Below, in pieces: positions 21,892 through 30,499 of a stretch of DNA of 31,826 nucleotides; the stretch's first letter is position 1; every line of letters starts with the position of its first letter. The notes under the pieces were generated by a model. The model had not been told where the DNA came from and searched no databases. It saw only the letters and a list, made by a program, of their open reading frames with translations. The translations under genes were made by a program, and so were the position numbers. The stretch comes from Actinomycetes bacterium (lineage in GTDB: Bacteria; Actinomycetota; Actinomycetes; Actinomycetales; Actinomycetaceae): NCBI GenBank assembly GCA_023426345.1, contig JAFAAX010000051.1, forward strand, positions 1 to 31,826, read 5' to 3'.

Positions 21892-24800
21892 ATGGTGACG
21901 GCTCGCGACGACGCATCGTTTCCGGTTCGCCACATCGAGACCCTGTCCATCGGGGAGGAATCGACAGTCGTGGCGGCGTACGATGTGGAGCCGCGATCGA
22001 GCGAGGACTACCAGAGCGAAGCGGCCCTGGAGCGTGCCCTCATCGACCAGCTTCAGCGTCAGGCGTATGAGTACGTGGTGTTCCCTGACGAGGCCGCGCT
22101 GATCGCCAATCTGCGCCGTCAGTTGGAGGCACTCAACGGCCTCGCATTCTCCGACGCGGAATGGAAGCGGTTCTTCACCCAGCAGGTGGCATCCTCGAAT
22201 GCGGGGATCGTGGAGAAGACGCGGACGATCCAGCAGGACCACATCAAGATCCTCACCCGCGATGATGGCACGAAGAGGAACATCTATCTGCTGGACAAGG
22301 CGCACATCCACAACAACCGTCTGCAGGTGACGAACCAGTACGCGACGGACGCGGGGTCCCACGACAACCGCTACGACGTGACGATCCTGGTCAACGGCTT
22401 GCCTCTGGTCCACATCGAACTCAAACGGCGCGGCGTGGACATCCGCGAGGCCTTCAATCAGATCACGCGCTACCAGCGGGAGAGCTTCTGGGCGGGGACG
22501 GGCCTGTTCGAGTACGTCCAGATCTTCGTCATCAGCAACGGGACGCTGACCAAGTACTACTCGAACACGACGCGCGACCGACATGTCAAGGAACTCCACG
22601 GCGGGGCCCGGTCGCGCCGCGTGACGTCGAACAGCTTCGAGTTCACATCCTGGTGGGCGGACGCGCGGAACAGGCGGATCGAGGATCTTCGCGACTTCGC
22701 CAGGACGTTCCTGTCGAAGCACTCGCTGCTCAACATCCTCACCCGGTATTGCGTGCTCGACTCCGACGACCAGCTCCTGGTGATGCGCCCCTACCAGATC
22801 GCGGCGGTGGAGCGGATTCTCAACCGGATCGAGATCTCGACCAACGCCCGCCAGTTGGGCACCGCCAAGGCCGGTGGCTACATCTGGCACACGACGGGGT
22901 CCGGAAAGACGCTGACCAGTTTCAAGACCGCCCAGTTGGCCACGGACCTGGACTTCGTGGACAAGGTGTTGTTCGTCGTGGACCGCAAGGACCTGGACTA
23001 CCAGACGATGAAGGAGTACGACCGCTTCGAGAAGGGAGCGGCCAACTCCAGTGAGTCCACGGCGCAGTTGGCGGCGAACCTGGGGGACGCGTCGAAGAAG
23101 ATCGTCATCACGACGATCCAGAAGCTCGCCCTGTTCGTGAAGGCTCATCCGCATCACGGGGTCTACGACCAGCACGTCGTCATCGTCTTCGATGAGTGCC
23201 ACCGCTCCCAGTTCGGCGATATGCACCAGGCGATCACCAAGCACTTCCGCCGCTACCACTTGTTCGGGTTCACGGGCACCCCGATCTTCGCGGCGAATGC
23301 CGGTTCGGGCGGAAAGCCGGACCTGAAGACCACGGAGCAGGCGTTCGGGGATCGGCTGCACTCCTACACGATCGTGGATGCGATCAACGACCACAACGTG
23401 TTGCCGTTTCGCATCGACTATGCGAACACGATCCGTACCCGGTTCGACGTCGCGGACAAGCAGGTCCCCGGGATCGACACCGAAGCGGCCATGCTGGATC
23501 CGCGGCGGGTGCGCGAGGTGGTGGCCTACATCTTGGAGCACTTTGACCAGAAGACGAAGAGGGCCGTGTCCTACCAGGTGAAGGACCGGCGAGTGCGAGG
23601 CTTCAACTCGCTGTTCGCCACCGCGTCGATCGGGGCGGCGAAGCGCTACTACTCGATGTTCCAGGAGCTGCAGGCCGAGCGTGTCCCGGATCAGCGGCTG
23701 CGGGTCGCCCTCGTCTATTCGTATGCCCCGAACGGCGTGGAACCCGACGGACTGCTGGCGGAGGAGGACTTCGAGACCCGCGGGCTGGACGTGTCCTCGC
23801 GCGACTTCCTGGATGGGGCGATCGCGGACTACAACCAGATGTTCCGCGTGAACTATGACTCCTCGAGCAAAGGCTTCCAGGACTACTACAGCAACGTCAC
23901 CGAGAAGCTGCGCAACCGCGAGCTGGACCTGGTCATCGTGGTCAACATGTTGTTGACCGGCTTCGATGCGACGACGCTGAACACGCTGTGGGTGGACAAG
24001 AACCTGCGCCAGCATGGGCTGATCCAGGCGTTCTCGCGGACGAACCGGATCCTGAACTCGGTGAAGGCCTACGGCAACATCGTGTGCTTCCGGAACCTCG
24101 AACAGGAGACGAACGACGCCCTCAAGCTGTTCGGCAACCCGGAGGCCGGCGGCATCGTGGTGCTCAAGCCGTACACCGAGTACCTGGGCGAGTACCAGGA
24201 GGCGGTGGCGCGCCTGTTGGAGGAGTTCCCGTTGTCCGCGATGCCGCTGGTCGGTGAGGACGCGGAGAAGGCCTTCATCGCGCTGTATGGGACGATCCTC
24301 AAGCTGCGCAACATCCTCACGTCGTTCGACGACTTCGACGAGGACGCGAAGGGCATGGGTCTGGATGCCCGGATGCTGCAGGACTACCAGAGCCGGTACC
24401 TGGAGCTGCATCAGCAATACGCGGAGCGTCAGGAGGGGGAGAAAGAGCGGATCAACGAGGACGTCGTCTTCGAGATCGAACTGGTCAAGCAGGTCGAGGT
24501 CACGGTTGACTACATCCTCATGCTGGTCCAGGAATGGATCGAGGATCACGGCAGCGCGGGCGGTGAGGACACGGAGGTCCGCGCCCAGATCGCGCGCGCC
24601 GTCGATTCCAGCCCGTCCCTGCGCAACAAGAAGGACCTCATCGAGGACTTCGTCGACTCGATGACCGTGAGGGACTGGGACGACGGCGAGGGCGAGGCCG
24701 GCGGCGCCACAGGCGCGGGCGGCGATGCCGGAAGCGGGGGCGGGCGGCGGAGTGCCGGCAGCGTGCCCGACCGGTGGGCCTCGTTCATCGAGCGCCGTCG

Positions 24801-25110
24801 CGCCGCCGACCTGGAGGCGATCATCCGCGCCGAGCACCTGGATCCCGACGGCACCTCGCGCCTGATCGACGCCGCGTTCCGCGACGGGGAGTTGCCGACG
24901 TCCGGCACCGACATCACGCGGATCATGCCGAAGGTCTCGCGGTTCGGGCGCCGCACTGCGATGGCCGGCGCGGAGGAAGGCGACGCAGGTTCGAGGGCGG
25001 GGTCGCCCCAGTCGCTTGCGGCCTCCGGTGGCGGCGCCTACGGCGAGACGAAGAGCCGTATCGTGGAGAAGCTCCTCGCGTTCGTCGAGAAGTACCGGGG
25101 GCTCGTGTGA
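21892..25110 (+). CDS. hsdR: Type I restriction endonuclease/translocase subunit HsdR
   Basis: A 1072-residue motor and nuclease subunit, close in length to EcoR124 HsdR. The N-terminal PD-(D/E)xK nuclease has Asp162 (YDVTILVNG) and the pair Glu176-Leu-Lys178 (HIELKRRG). The SF2 helicase core has Walker A HTTGSGKT near residue 336, the DECH box starting at Asp434, GFTGTPIF, LLTGFDATTLNTLWVD and the motif VI segment QAFSRTNRI. A long helical C-terminal region for HsdM binding follows, with a Gly-rich linker near residues 940-955. ATG 21892 is chosen because GGGAGG at 21878-21883 is eight bases upstream; ATG codons at 21817 and 21844 are alternatives. The hsdMS genes are separated from hsdR by the inverted toxin-antitoxin pair. 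Confidence 0.95.
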   Translation: MVTARDDASFPVRHIETLSIGEESTVVAAYDVEPRSSEDYQSEAALERALIDQLQRQAYEYVVFPDEAALIANLRRQLEALNGLAFSDAEWKRFFTQQVASSNAGIVEKTRTIQQDHIKILTRDDGTKRNIYLLDKAHIHNNRLQVTNQYATDAGSHDNRYDVTILVNGLPLVHIELKRRGVDIREAFNQITRYQRESFWAGTGLFEYVQIFVISNGTLTKYYSNTTRDRHVKELHGGARSRRVTSNSFEFTSWWADARNRRIEDLRDFARTFLSKHSLLNILTRYCVLDSDDQLLVMRPYQIAAVERILNRIEISTNARQLGTAKAGGYIWHTTGSGKTLTSFKTAQLATDLDFVDKVLFVVDRKDLDYQTMKEYDRFEKGAANSSESTAQLAANLGDASKKIVITTIQKLALFVKAHPHHGVYDQHVVIVFDECHRSQFGDMHQAITKHFRRYHLFGFTGTPIFAANAGSGGKPDLKTTEQAFGDRLHSYTIVDAINDHNVLPFRIDYANTIRTRFDVADKQVPGIDTEAAMLDPRRVREVVAYILEHFDQKTKRAVSYQVKDRRVRGFNSLFATASIGAAKRYYSMFQELQAERVPDQRLRVALVYSYAPNGVEPDGLLAEEDFETRGLDVSSRDFLDGAIADYNQMFRVNYDSSSKGFQDYYSNVTEKLRNRELDLVIVVNMLLTGFDATTLNTLWVDKNLRQHGLIQAFSRTNRILNSVKAYGNIVCFRNLEQETNDALKLFGNPEAGGIVVLKPYTEYLGEYQEAVARLLEEFPLSAMPLVGEDAEKAFIALYGTILKLRNILTSFDDFDEDAKGMGLDARMLQDYQSRYLELHQQYAERQEGEKERINEDVVFEIELVKQVEVTVDYILMLVQEWIEDHGSAGGEDTEVRAQIARAVDSSPSLRNKKDLIEDFVDSMTVRDWDDGEGEAGGATGAGGDAGSGGGRRSAGSVPDRWASFIERRRAADLEAIIRAEHLDPDGTSRLIDAAFRDGELPTSGTDITRIMPKVSRFGRRTAMAGAEEGDAGSRAGSPQSLAASGGGAYGETKSRIVEKLLAFVEKYRGLV

Positions 25111-25242
25111 CTACGACTCCAGCTCCCTGCCTCACCTATCCTTCGATCGCCCCATCGAACACCGAGTCAACTACTCAGCACGAGGGGCGGTGAATCGACG
25201 AGCGCTGGCTCGCAGAGGGCGAAGGACCCAACCACACTCGGC

Positions 25243-25248
25243 TATAGT
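25243..25248 (+). promoter_or_regulatory. Possible -10 element before the HEPN-protein gene
   Basis: TATAGT at 25243-25248 (five of six to TATAAT) lies in the 193-bp gap after hsdR, about 55 bases before the next start codon. No good -35 is seen. Base composition drops sharply at about 25120, so this gap probably arrived with the downstream gene and gives it independent transcription. Confidence 0.4.
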
Positions 25249-25303
25249 TCTCCCCCAAGTCCTTCGGACCTATGGGATCACCAATAAACTAGGAAGGCGT
25301 ACG

Positions 25304-27694
25304 ATGCCGAACATGGCGGCGGAGCAGCTGGTCAGAGAATATGGAGCAAAGCAAACACGACTCGCCCTCATGGACCTGCGAGCTCTCTCGAACTTCCTTC
25401 AAGAAGTGATCATATCCGACAGATACAAGCCCAGCACCGAACTCCTAGACTCACTGAAGAGCCTTTCACCAGAAGGAGTAGCAGCACGAAAGTCAATGGG
25501 TACGCTCAAGACCACTGACAAAACGTACTCCGACGTGAACCTCGTCGGCCTATCTCAGCTGTACGCACTTCTGGAACTCGTGCATGAAGAACCTCTACTA
25601 GATCTTGAGAAGACAGACCCCAAGCGGGTAGCGGCGGCGATAGCGAATGAGGTCATTCATAGAGAACTGCAGTTTCCCTTTCTCTTTGGAAGAGAGATAT
25701 ACGATAAGGCTGCGCAAATTGAGACTAGTGAGGTCAGGCAGTTCTCGTTCGAGCAGAGCGAGGAGCTTCTGCAAGAGACTCCGATTGGCGTAGTTCATCT
25801 GAGACACTTTCTAATCGGACCCTGGGGCCTAATTGAAACGCCTCACCTTAGGAACGTGGGGGCGCGGAGAGATCCATACTTGCAGCACTCCTCGGACCGG
25901 ACAATTCTTCATCCCCACCGTGTCTGGCTGCGCACGAGTGCGAGAGCAGCGGTGAACGTTCACAGATCACTGTACATCGATACCCTGAACAACAGGGCAG
26001 CCTTGTCAAGTGACTGGCCCGGGTACTTCAGGACTATCTCGAAGACAAATCTGGATGACTTTGATGAGAAGTCACAAGAGACTCTTCCGTACTTGATCGG
26101 CGACGTCTTCTCCGATAGGGAACTAGTCACGCTCCTATCGCGCGTCTTTCGCGACTACTCGGACGACTTTGTAGCAAGAGCAATATCGGATCGTCTTCAA
26201 GTCGACAGTGTAGACCATTTCGAAAAAGTACTGGAAAAGCGTGGCCCTCTCAATAGAGCTCAAGTATTTCAGCTGCTGCTATGTGCGACCGATGAACAGC
26301 TATGGAACTGCATTGGCAAGCTTGTAAGAGAATCAACGGTCGAAGTGCCCCGAGGAGAACGTCGAGTCCCAGTTCTCAACGGTCATCGAGTCAGCGGACA
26401 ATGGGGTGTAAGCATCGAGCTTGGCTCATCAGGGCTTCGCACTGTTGCTTCTTTTCCAGGTATGCCATTTGTGCGCCTTGAGTCTGTGATAAGGAGGGCG
26501 TGGAATGATTGTGGAGACGAGTATCGCCGCGAAGTTCGGTGGGCGCTGAGGAATAGGTGTTCGACTAGTGAAGTCGAGTTAGACGACGTCTTGACGTTCT
26601 CGCGTGAAGCACCAATTCACACGGTTCTATTGGAGCTGTTTGCCCGGAGGAGAGCGGGTCTCGACTTCTGTGAACGTGAGTTGCGACTAGCTCTTGATCG
26701 GCTCGATAGTGACAGATGTGTCTGCGAGAAGATTGCTTGGGCATTGGATCTTCCCTTCGACGAACACCGGAGCCCGGGGGAGGCTAGCCTGCGGGAGTAC
26801 GAGGACACTGCCAACGCGATGCGAAGGCTGATCGCTGCTGAGACTGTTGGTGACTCACCAAGGAAGGCCTTGGCTGATCTGTTTCCTTCTTGGGAGCTAT
26901 ACCTTCGCGAGGTTCTTTGCTATGTGACTTGGAGCTTGCTTGGTGACCACTACGGATCGCCCGAGGCTCTCGTCTACTATCCTCGCGAAGCGGAGGCTTT
27001 CACGGCTCAAGAACTCTTCGGAGGTCGAATTGAGGACCTGAGAAGCCTAACCCTCGGAGCCGTTTCGGACAGGATTCGGCAGCTTGTGAACAGACTCAAG
27101 AGGCTACAGTCGGATCCCGGGTCGGACCGACGGAGCGATTTGGAGGTCCCAAACTTTGTTGGGAAGACAAACTTGCAGGGGTTTCCTTTCGTCCACTATT
27201 CTCTGTTTGCAGACCTTGACAAGAGCTCGCAGGCGCGAATAGTGCTCGAGTTGGAGACATTCTGTCAGGTATATGATGATTCGACAATTGCGAAAGTTCG
27301 CAATGCTTCAGCACATGGTAATCGGGATCTTCCAGCGGCCTCTGAGATACTTGGCGTCCTTGACGACTTTCGGCGCGCACTTTTGAAGCTCGAGGCTTTG
27401 GGTCTGGCTCCGGTAGTATATGAACGGCGAACGACGTCCACGGATGAATGGGGCCGAAGTTGGGTGGAGTATAAGGACGCACACGGGCGGGTGCACAAGG
27501 AATTTCGACCGACAGAGCTCGCCCTGGCCGGGGTTCCTGGCGTTCAACAGTCTTTGTTGGTGATGTCCGTTGCAAAGTATGGCGCGACGCTCCAGAACGT
27601 CCTTTTCGCGGTCGGCTACGATTCTGAGTATCACGAATACTGGTCTAACTTCCCTAAGATTCCCGAGACTTCTGAGATCATTGATATAGATTGA
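25304..27694 (+). CDS. Unknown 796-residue protein with C-terminal HEPN-like motif
   Basis: I do not recognise the family of this 796-residue protein as a whole. It is mostly helical and soluble, with no signal peptide, membrane segment or Walker A motif. Towards the C-terminus, about residues 525-700, the pattern resembles a HEPN domain: a long helix (PSWELYLREVLCYVTW), FVHYSLFADLDKSSQARIVLELETFC, then KVRNASAHGN, in which Arg666 and His671 form the RX4H ribonuclease motif. A beta-rich tail follows (VYERRTTSTDEWGRSWVEYKD). AGGAAGG at 25291-25297 sits six bases before the ATG. G+C is roughly 50%, with AGA, ATA and TTT codons rare in the neighbours, so it was probably acquired separately. Next to hsdR, an RNA-cleaving defence or abortive-infection role is a reasonable inference, comparable in idea to PrrC or RloC but without their ATPase. 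Confidence 0.6.
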   Translation: MPNMAAEQLVREYGAKQTRLALMDLRALSNFLQEVIISDRYKPSTELLDSLKSLSPEGVAARKSMGTLKTTDKTYSDVNLVGLSQLYALLELVHEEPLLDLEKTDPKRVAAAIANEVIHRELQFPFLFGREIYDKAAQIETSEVRQFSFEQSEELLQETPIGVVHLRHFLIGPWGLIETPHLRNVGARRDPYLQHSSDRTILHPHRVWLRTSARAAVNVHRSLYIDTLNNRAALSSDWPGYFRTISKTNLDDFDEKSQETLPYLIGDVFSDRELVTLLSRVFRDYSDDFVARAISDRLQVDSVDHFEKVLEKRGPLNRAQVFQLLLCATDEQLWNCIGKLVRESTVEVPRGERRVPVLNGHRVSGQWGVSIELGSSGLRTVASFPGMPFVRLESVIRRAWNDCGDEYRREVRWALRNRCSTSEVELDDVLTFSREAPIHTVLLELFARRRAGLDFCERELRLALDRLDSDRCVCEKIAWALDLPFDEHRSPGEASLREYEDTANAMRRLIAAETVGDSPRKALADLFPSWELYLREVLCYVTWSLLGDHYGSPEALVYYPREAEAFTAQELFGGRIEDLRSLTLGAVSDRIRQLVNRLKRLQSDPGSDRRSDLEVPNFVGKTNLQGFPFVHYSLFADLDKSSQARIVLELETFCQVYDDSTIAKVRNASAHGNRDLPAASEILGVLDDFRRALLKLEALGLAPVVYERRTTSTDEWGRSWVEYKDAHGRVHKEFRPTELALAGVPGVQQSLLVMSVAKYGATLQNVLFAVGYDSEYHEYWSNFPKIPETSEIIDID

Positions 27695-28366
27695 GTTAGT
27701 GCTATTCTTGAAAGAATGGTAGCTTGGACAGTCTAGGGGAGTCAGTTTTCACTGCCTCGGGTCCCCGATCGGAAGCTGCTGACTTCGCATTCACAGTTGC
27801 TTGATCGCTTGCGATACCTGTTGGTTCCTGCAGGATTCGTTGCTCTTCTTCGTCCGGTAAGTGAGTTCCTTGGTCTCGTCTCTCTTTGATTTAGGACGTC
27901 TGTAGCTGCACTGAAGAGGTGTATCTGGGACAACCGTGTCTGAGTCCCGGTGCTCGAGCCCAAGTTCCGACAGGTACTGGCGGCCGTTGCGTACCAACAC
28001 CGTTGATCTGCACTCTTGCCAGTGAACGCCGGACGATTTGGTCACGAAGAGGTGGGCCCGCCATGGGATGTGCGGCTCTGCGCGAGAGTTGTGCGGAGTG
28101 ATTGCGCCGGTTTCGCGAGTCGTATCAGCGCAGGTCGGAGGCTCGGTACGCCGAGATGACGGCGCGTGGGTCGTCATCTCGAGTGCGCCCTACGTCAATG
28201 AGAAGGGAGCTTGCCGACTCTTAATTGTGTTTGACCTGTACCGTTGCGTTCCATGAGGTCAAGATCTGGTTGCTCAGCCCAGTGTCCGAACTCAGGTCGA
28301 GCTTTCGCGGGTCACCGCGTCTTGTCTCATCTAGGCTGGCAGGAACCCTGGAGAGAACCGCCTGCC
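27695..28366. other. Low-G+C intergenic region, no recognisable gene
   Basis: This 672-bp gap separates the defence island from the ABC exporter. It has an AT-rich short hairpin at 27701-27724 just after the HEPN gene (ATTCT / AGAAT core), which may weakly terminate it, and a perfect 10-bp hairpin at 28152-28181. Several open frames exist on both strands, but none has a ribosome site, a domain or a plausible start. Base composition returns to the surrounding level only near 28370, so the gap probably belongs to the acquired segment. Confidence 0.5.
28152..28181. repeat. Perfect 10-bp inverted repeat / hairpin
   Basis: CGAGATGACG at 28152-28161 pairs perfectly with CGTCATCTCG at 28172-28181 around a 10-nt loop. 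A competing stem, CTCGG at 28142-28146 with CCGAG at 28151-28155, would block it, so two alternative folds are possible. It lies about 185 bases before the exporter start and may be a terminator for the island or part of the exporter leader. Confidence 0.5.
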
Positions 28367-30499
28367 ATGACCACGCCTACATCACCCCGTCCCGAACCCC
28401 TGCCGTCCGACCAGGCCGGGTCGCTCCGGTCCCCCGGCTCCGCCGGCCCCGTTGGGCCCGGCGCAGCCCCCACCCCGGAAGCCGGCGCGTCCCCCGAGCC
28501 CCCAGGTTCCCGCCCGACCTACACCTGGAGCCAGACCTTCGGGCGCATGTGGCAGATCATGCGGCCCATCCGCTGGCGGTTGCTGGCGGGCTTCGTCTGC
28601 GCGGCCGCAGGCTCGATCTTCGCGCTGATGATCCCGCAGGTCCTCCAGCGGCTCATCAACGGCGCCCTCGCGGACGCCACCGCCACGGCAATAACCGCCA
28701 CCGCCACGGCAACGACCACCGCCACCACCACTCCGGCCGCCGGGGCCACCGCCACCAGCCCCACCACCGCCGTCCTCCAGGCCGTCGGCCTGGTCGTGGT
28801 GCTCGGCGTCCTCGAGGCGGTCCTGGTCTACATGCGCCGCGTCTTCGCCGTCACTCCCGCCACCGAGGTCGAGCGCACGATGCGCCTCACCCTCTTCCAC
28901 CGCCTGCTGCGCCTGCCCACGGCCTTCCACGACGAGTGGGGCTCCGGCCAGCTCCTCTCCCGCTCGATGTCCGACCTGGGCCAGGTGCGCCGCTGGCTGG
29001 CGTTCGCCCTGATCATGCTCATGTCGGACCTGGTCACCATCACGATCGGCGTCACGCTGATGGTCCGCCAGTCCGCCAGGCTGGCGTTGGTCTTCGTCGC
29101 CGCGGCGGTCCCCGTCATCGTGATGTCCTATTTCTTCGCCCGCCGCTACCACGAGCTGGCGCGCGCCTCCCAGGACCGCTCCGGCGACCTGGCCACCACG
29201 GTCGAGGAGTCCGTCGAGGGCATCCGCGTCCTCAAGGCCTTCGGCCAGGGCGACCACGCGCTGCGCGGCTTCTCCCGCCAGGCCGACAAGCTCCGCGACG
29301 TCGAGGTCGCGAAGGCCACGACCGGCGGCGTCTTCGACCTGGTCCTCATCGTCCTCCCCGAGGCGGCGCTCGGCGTCGCCCTGTTCCTCGGCCTCCACCA
29401 GGTCGCCGGCGGCGCGATGACCGTGGGCGCGCTGGCTGCCTGGTTCACCACGGCCGCCATGGTCTCGATGCCCGTGCGCATGATCGGCCAGCTCTTCGCC
29501 ATGACCGTCAACACGAAGACCGCCTTGGATCGCCAATGGGAGGTCCTCGACTCCCCGCTCACCGTCGCCGACCCGCCCCGCCCCGTCCCCGCTCCGTGGC
29601 TCTCCTCCGCGAACGTCCCGATTGACGAGGGCGGCTCCCGTGGCTCGGTCAGCGGGTCCAGTGACGTCCCCGCCGACGAGGGCGCCCCCGGCGCTCCCGT
29701 GGCCGTGGAGTTCCAGGGCGTGCGTTTCCGCTACCCCGACGCGCCGGCTCGCATGCCCGACGTCCTGCGCGGCGTGGACCTGCGGGTCGAGCCGGGGGAG
29801 ACCCTGGCGATCGTCGGCGTCGTGGGATCGGGCAAGACGACGCTGCTCGACCTGGTCCCGCGCCTGTACGACGCGACCGCCGGCCGGGTGACGATCGACG
29901 GCGTCGATGTCCGCGACCTCCGCCTGGCCGACCTGCGCCGCACCTGCGCGATGACCTTCGAGGATGCCATCCTGTTCGGCTTCTCCGTGCGCGACAACGT
30001 CCTGCTGGGCGCCCCGCCCGCCCTCCAGTGGCCGGGACCTGCGGGTGACGCCCTGCTCGCCCGGGCCCTGCACACGGCGGACGCCGACGAGTTCGTCGTT
30101 CCCCTGGCCGAAGGCGTCGACACCGCGATCGGCGAGGAGGGCCTGTCTCTGTCCGGCGGACAGCGGCAGCGCCTCGCCCTGGCGCGCGCCATCGCCGCCC
30201 GCCCGCAGGTCCTGCTCCTCGACGATCCGCTGTCCGCTCTGGACACCCGCACGGAGGAACGCGTCTCGGCGCGCCTGCGGGAGGCCCTGCACGGCACGAC
30301 GACCCTCATCGTCGCCCACCGGCCCTCCACCGTCGATCTGGCGGACCGAGTGGCGCTGGTGGACGAGGGCCGCATCGCCGGCGTCGGCACGCACCGGGAG
30401 ATGATGGCCGCCTCCGCCCGCTACCGCGCGGTCATCGCGGACCTCGAGCACGCCGAGCCGCCCGAGCACAGCGAGCCGGGAGAGGAGCCCTCCCGATGA
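28367..30499 (+). CDS. ABC exporter half-transporter A (degenerate ATPase site)
   Basis: A 710-residue membrane-plus-ATPase half-transporter of the multidrug/lipid exporter type. A Pro/Gly-rich N-terminus of about 50 residues precedes six predicted helices (residues ~60-350, beginning WRLLAGFVCAAAGSIFALMI). The ATPase domain from about residue 445 has Walker A GVVGSGKTTL with Lys490, LSGGQRQRLALARAI and Walker B LLLDDPLSALD. Asp620 replaces the catalytic glutamate and the Q-loop reads TFEDAILF with Glu in place of Gln, both signs of the non-catalytic site of heterodimeric exporters. A Thr/Ala-rich insertion lies after the first helix. GGAGAG lies upstream of the ATG at 28367. It overlaps the partner gene by ATGA. 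The substrate is unknown. Confidence 0.92.
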   Translation: MTTPTSPRPEPLPSDQAGSLRSPGSAGPVGPGAAPTPEAGASPEPPGSRPTYTWSQTFGRMWQIMRPIRWRLLAGFVCAAAGSIFALMIPQVLQRLINGALADATATAITATATATTTATTTPAAGATATSPTTAVLQAVGLVVVLGVLEAVLVYMRRVFAVTPATEVERTMRLTLFHRLLRLPTAFHDEWGSGQLLSRSMSDLGQVRRWLAFALIMLMSDLVTITIGVTLMVRQSARLALVFVAAAVPVIVMSYFFARRYHELARASQDRSGDLATTVEESVEGIRVLKAFGQGDHALRGFSRQADKLRDVEVAKATTGGVFDLVLIVLPEAALGVALFLGLHQVAGGAMTVGALAAWFTTAAMVSMPVRMIGQLFAMTVNTKTALDRQWEVLDSPLTVADPPRPVPAPWLSSANVPIDEGGSRGSVSGSSDVPADEGAPGAPVAVEFQGVRFRYPDAPARMPDVLRGVDLRVEPGETLAIVGVVGSGKTTLLDLVPRLYDATAGRVTIDGVDVRDLRLADLRRTCAMTFEDAILFGFSVRDNVLLGAPPALQWPGPAGDALLARALHTADADEFVVPLAEGVDTAIGEEGLSLSGGQRQRLALARAIAARPQVLLLDDPLSALDTRTEERVSARLREALHGTTTLIVAHRPSTVDLADRVALVDEGRIAGVGTHREMMAASARYRAVIADLEHAEPPEHSEPGEEPSR
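28676..28712 (+). repeat. 21-bp period repeat coding a Thr/Ala-rich loop
   Basis: The 16-base string GCCACCGCCACGGCAA occurs at 28676-28691 and again at 28697-28712, a period of 21 bp (seven codons). It opens a Thr/Ala-rich stretch continuing to about 28770, in the predicted extracellular loop after the first membrane helix of exporter A. The in-frame period suggests expansion by slippage. Confidence 0.75.

Noticed and set aside
21772..24837. Open frame of about 1,000 codons on the minus strand opposite hsdR
   Set aside because: It mirrors the codon pattern of hsdR, lacks a ribosome site and has no recognisable motif; hsdR has complete nuclease and helicase motifs.
25199..25212. Short CGAGC/GCTCG inverted repeat before the HEPN-protein gene
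   Set aside because: A five-base stem is too common in this DNA to be called a terminator or operator.
27160..27185. GKT tripeptide (FVGKTNL) in the 796-residue protein as a Walker A motif
   Set aside because: The required glycine five positions before GKT is absent and there is no Walker B partner, so an ATPase is not supported.
27791..28177. 128-codon minus-strand open frame in the gap before the exporter
   Set aside because: No ribosome site or domain was found. The composition is consistent with random low-G+C DNA, and part of it is the 28152-28181 hairpin.
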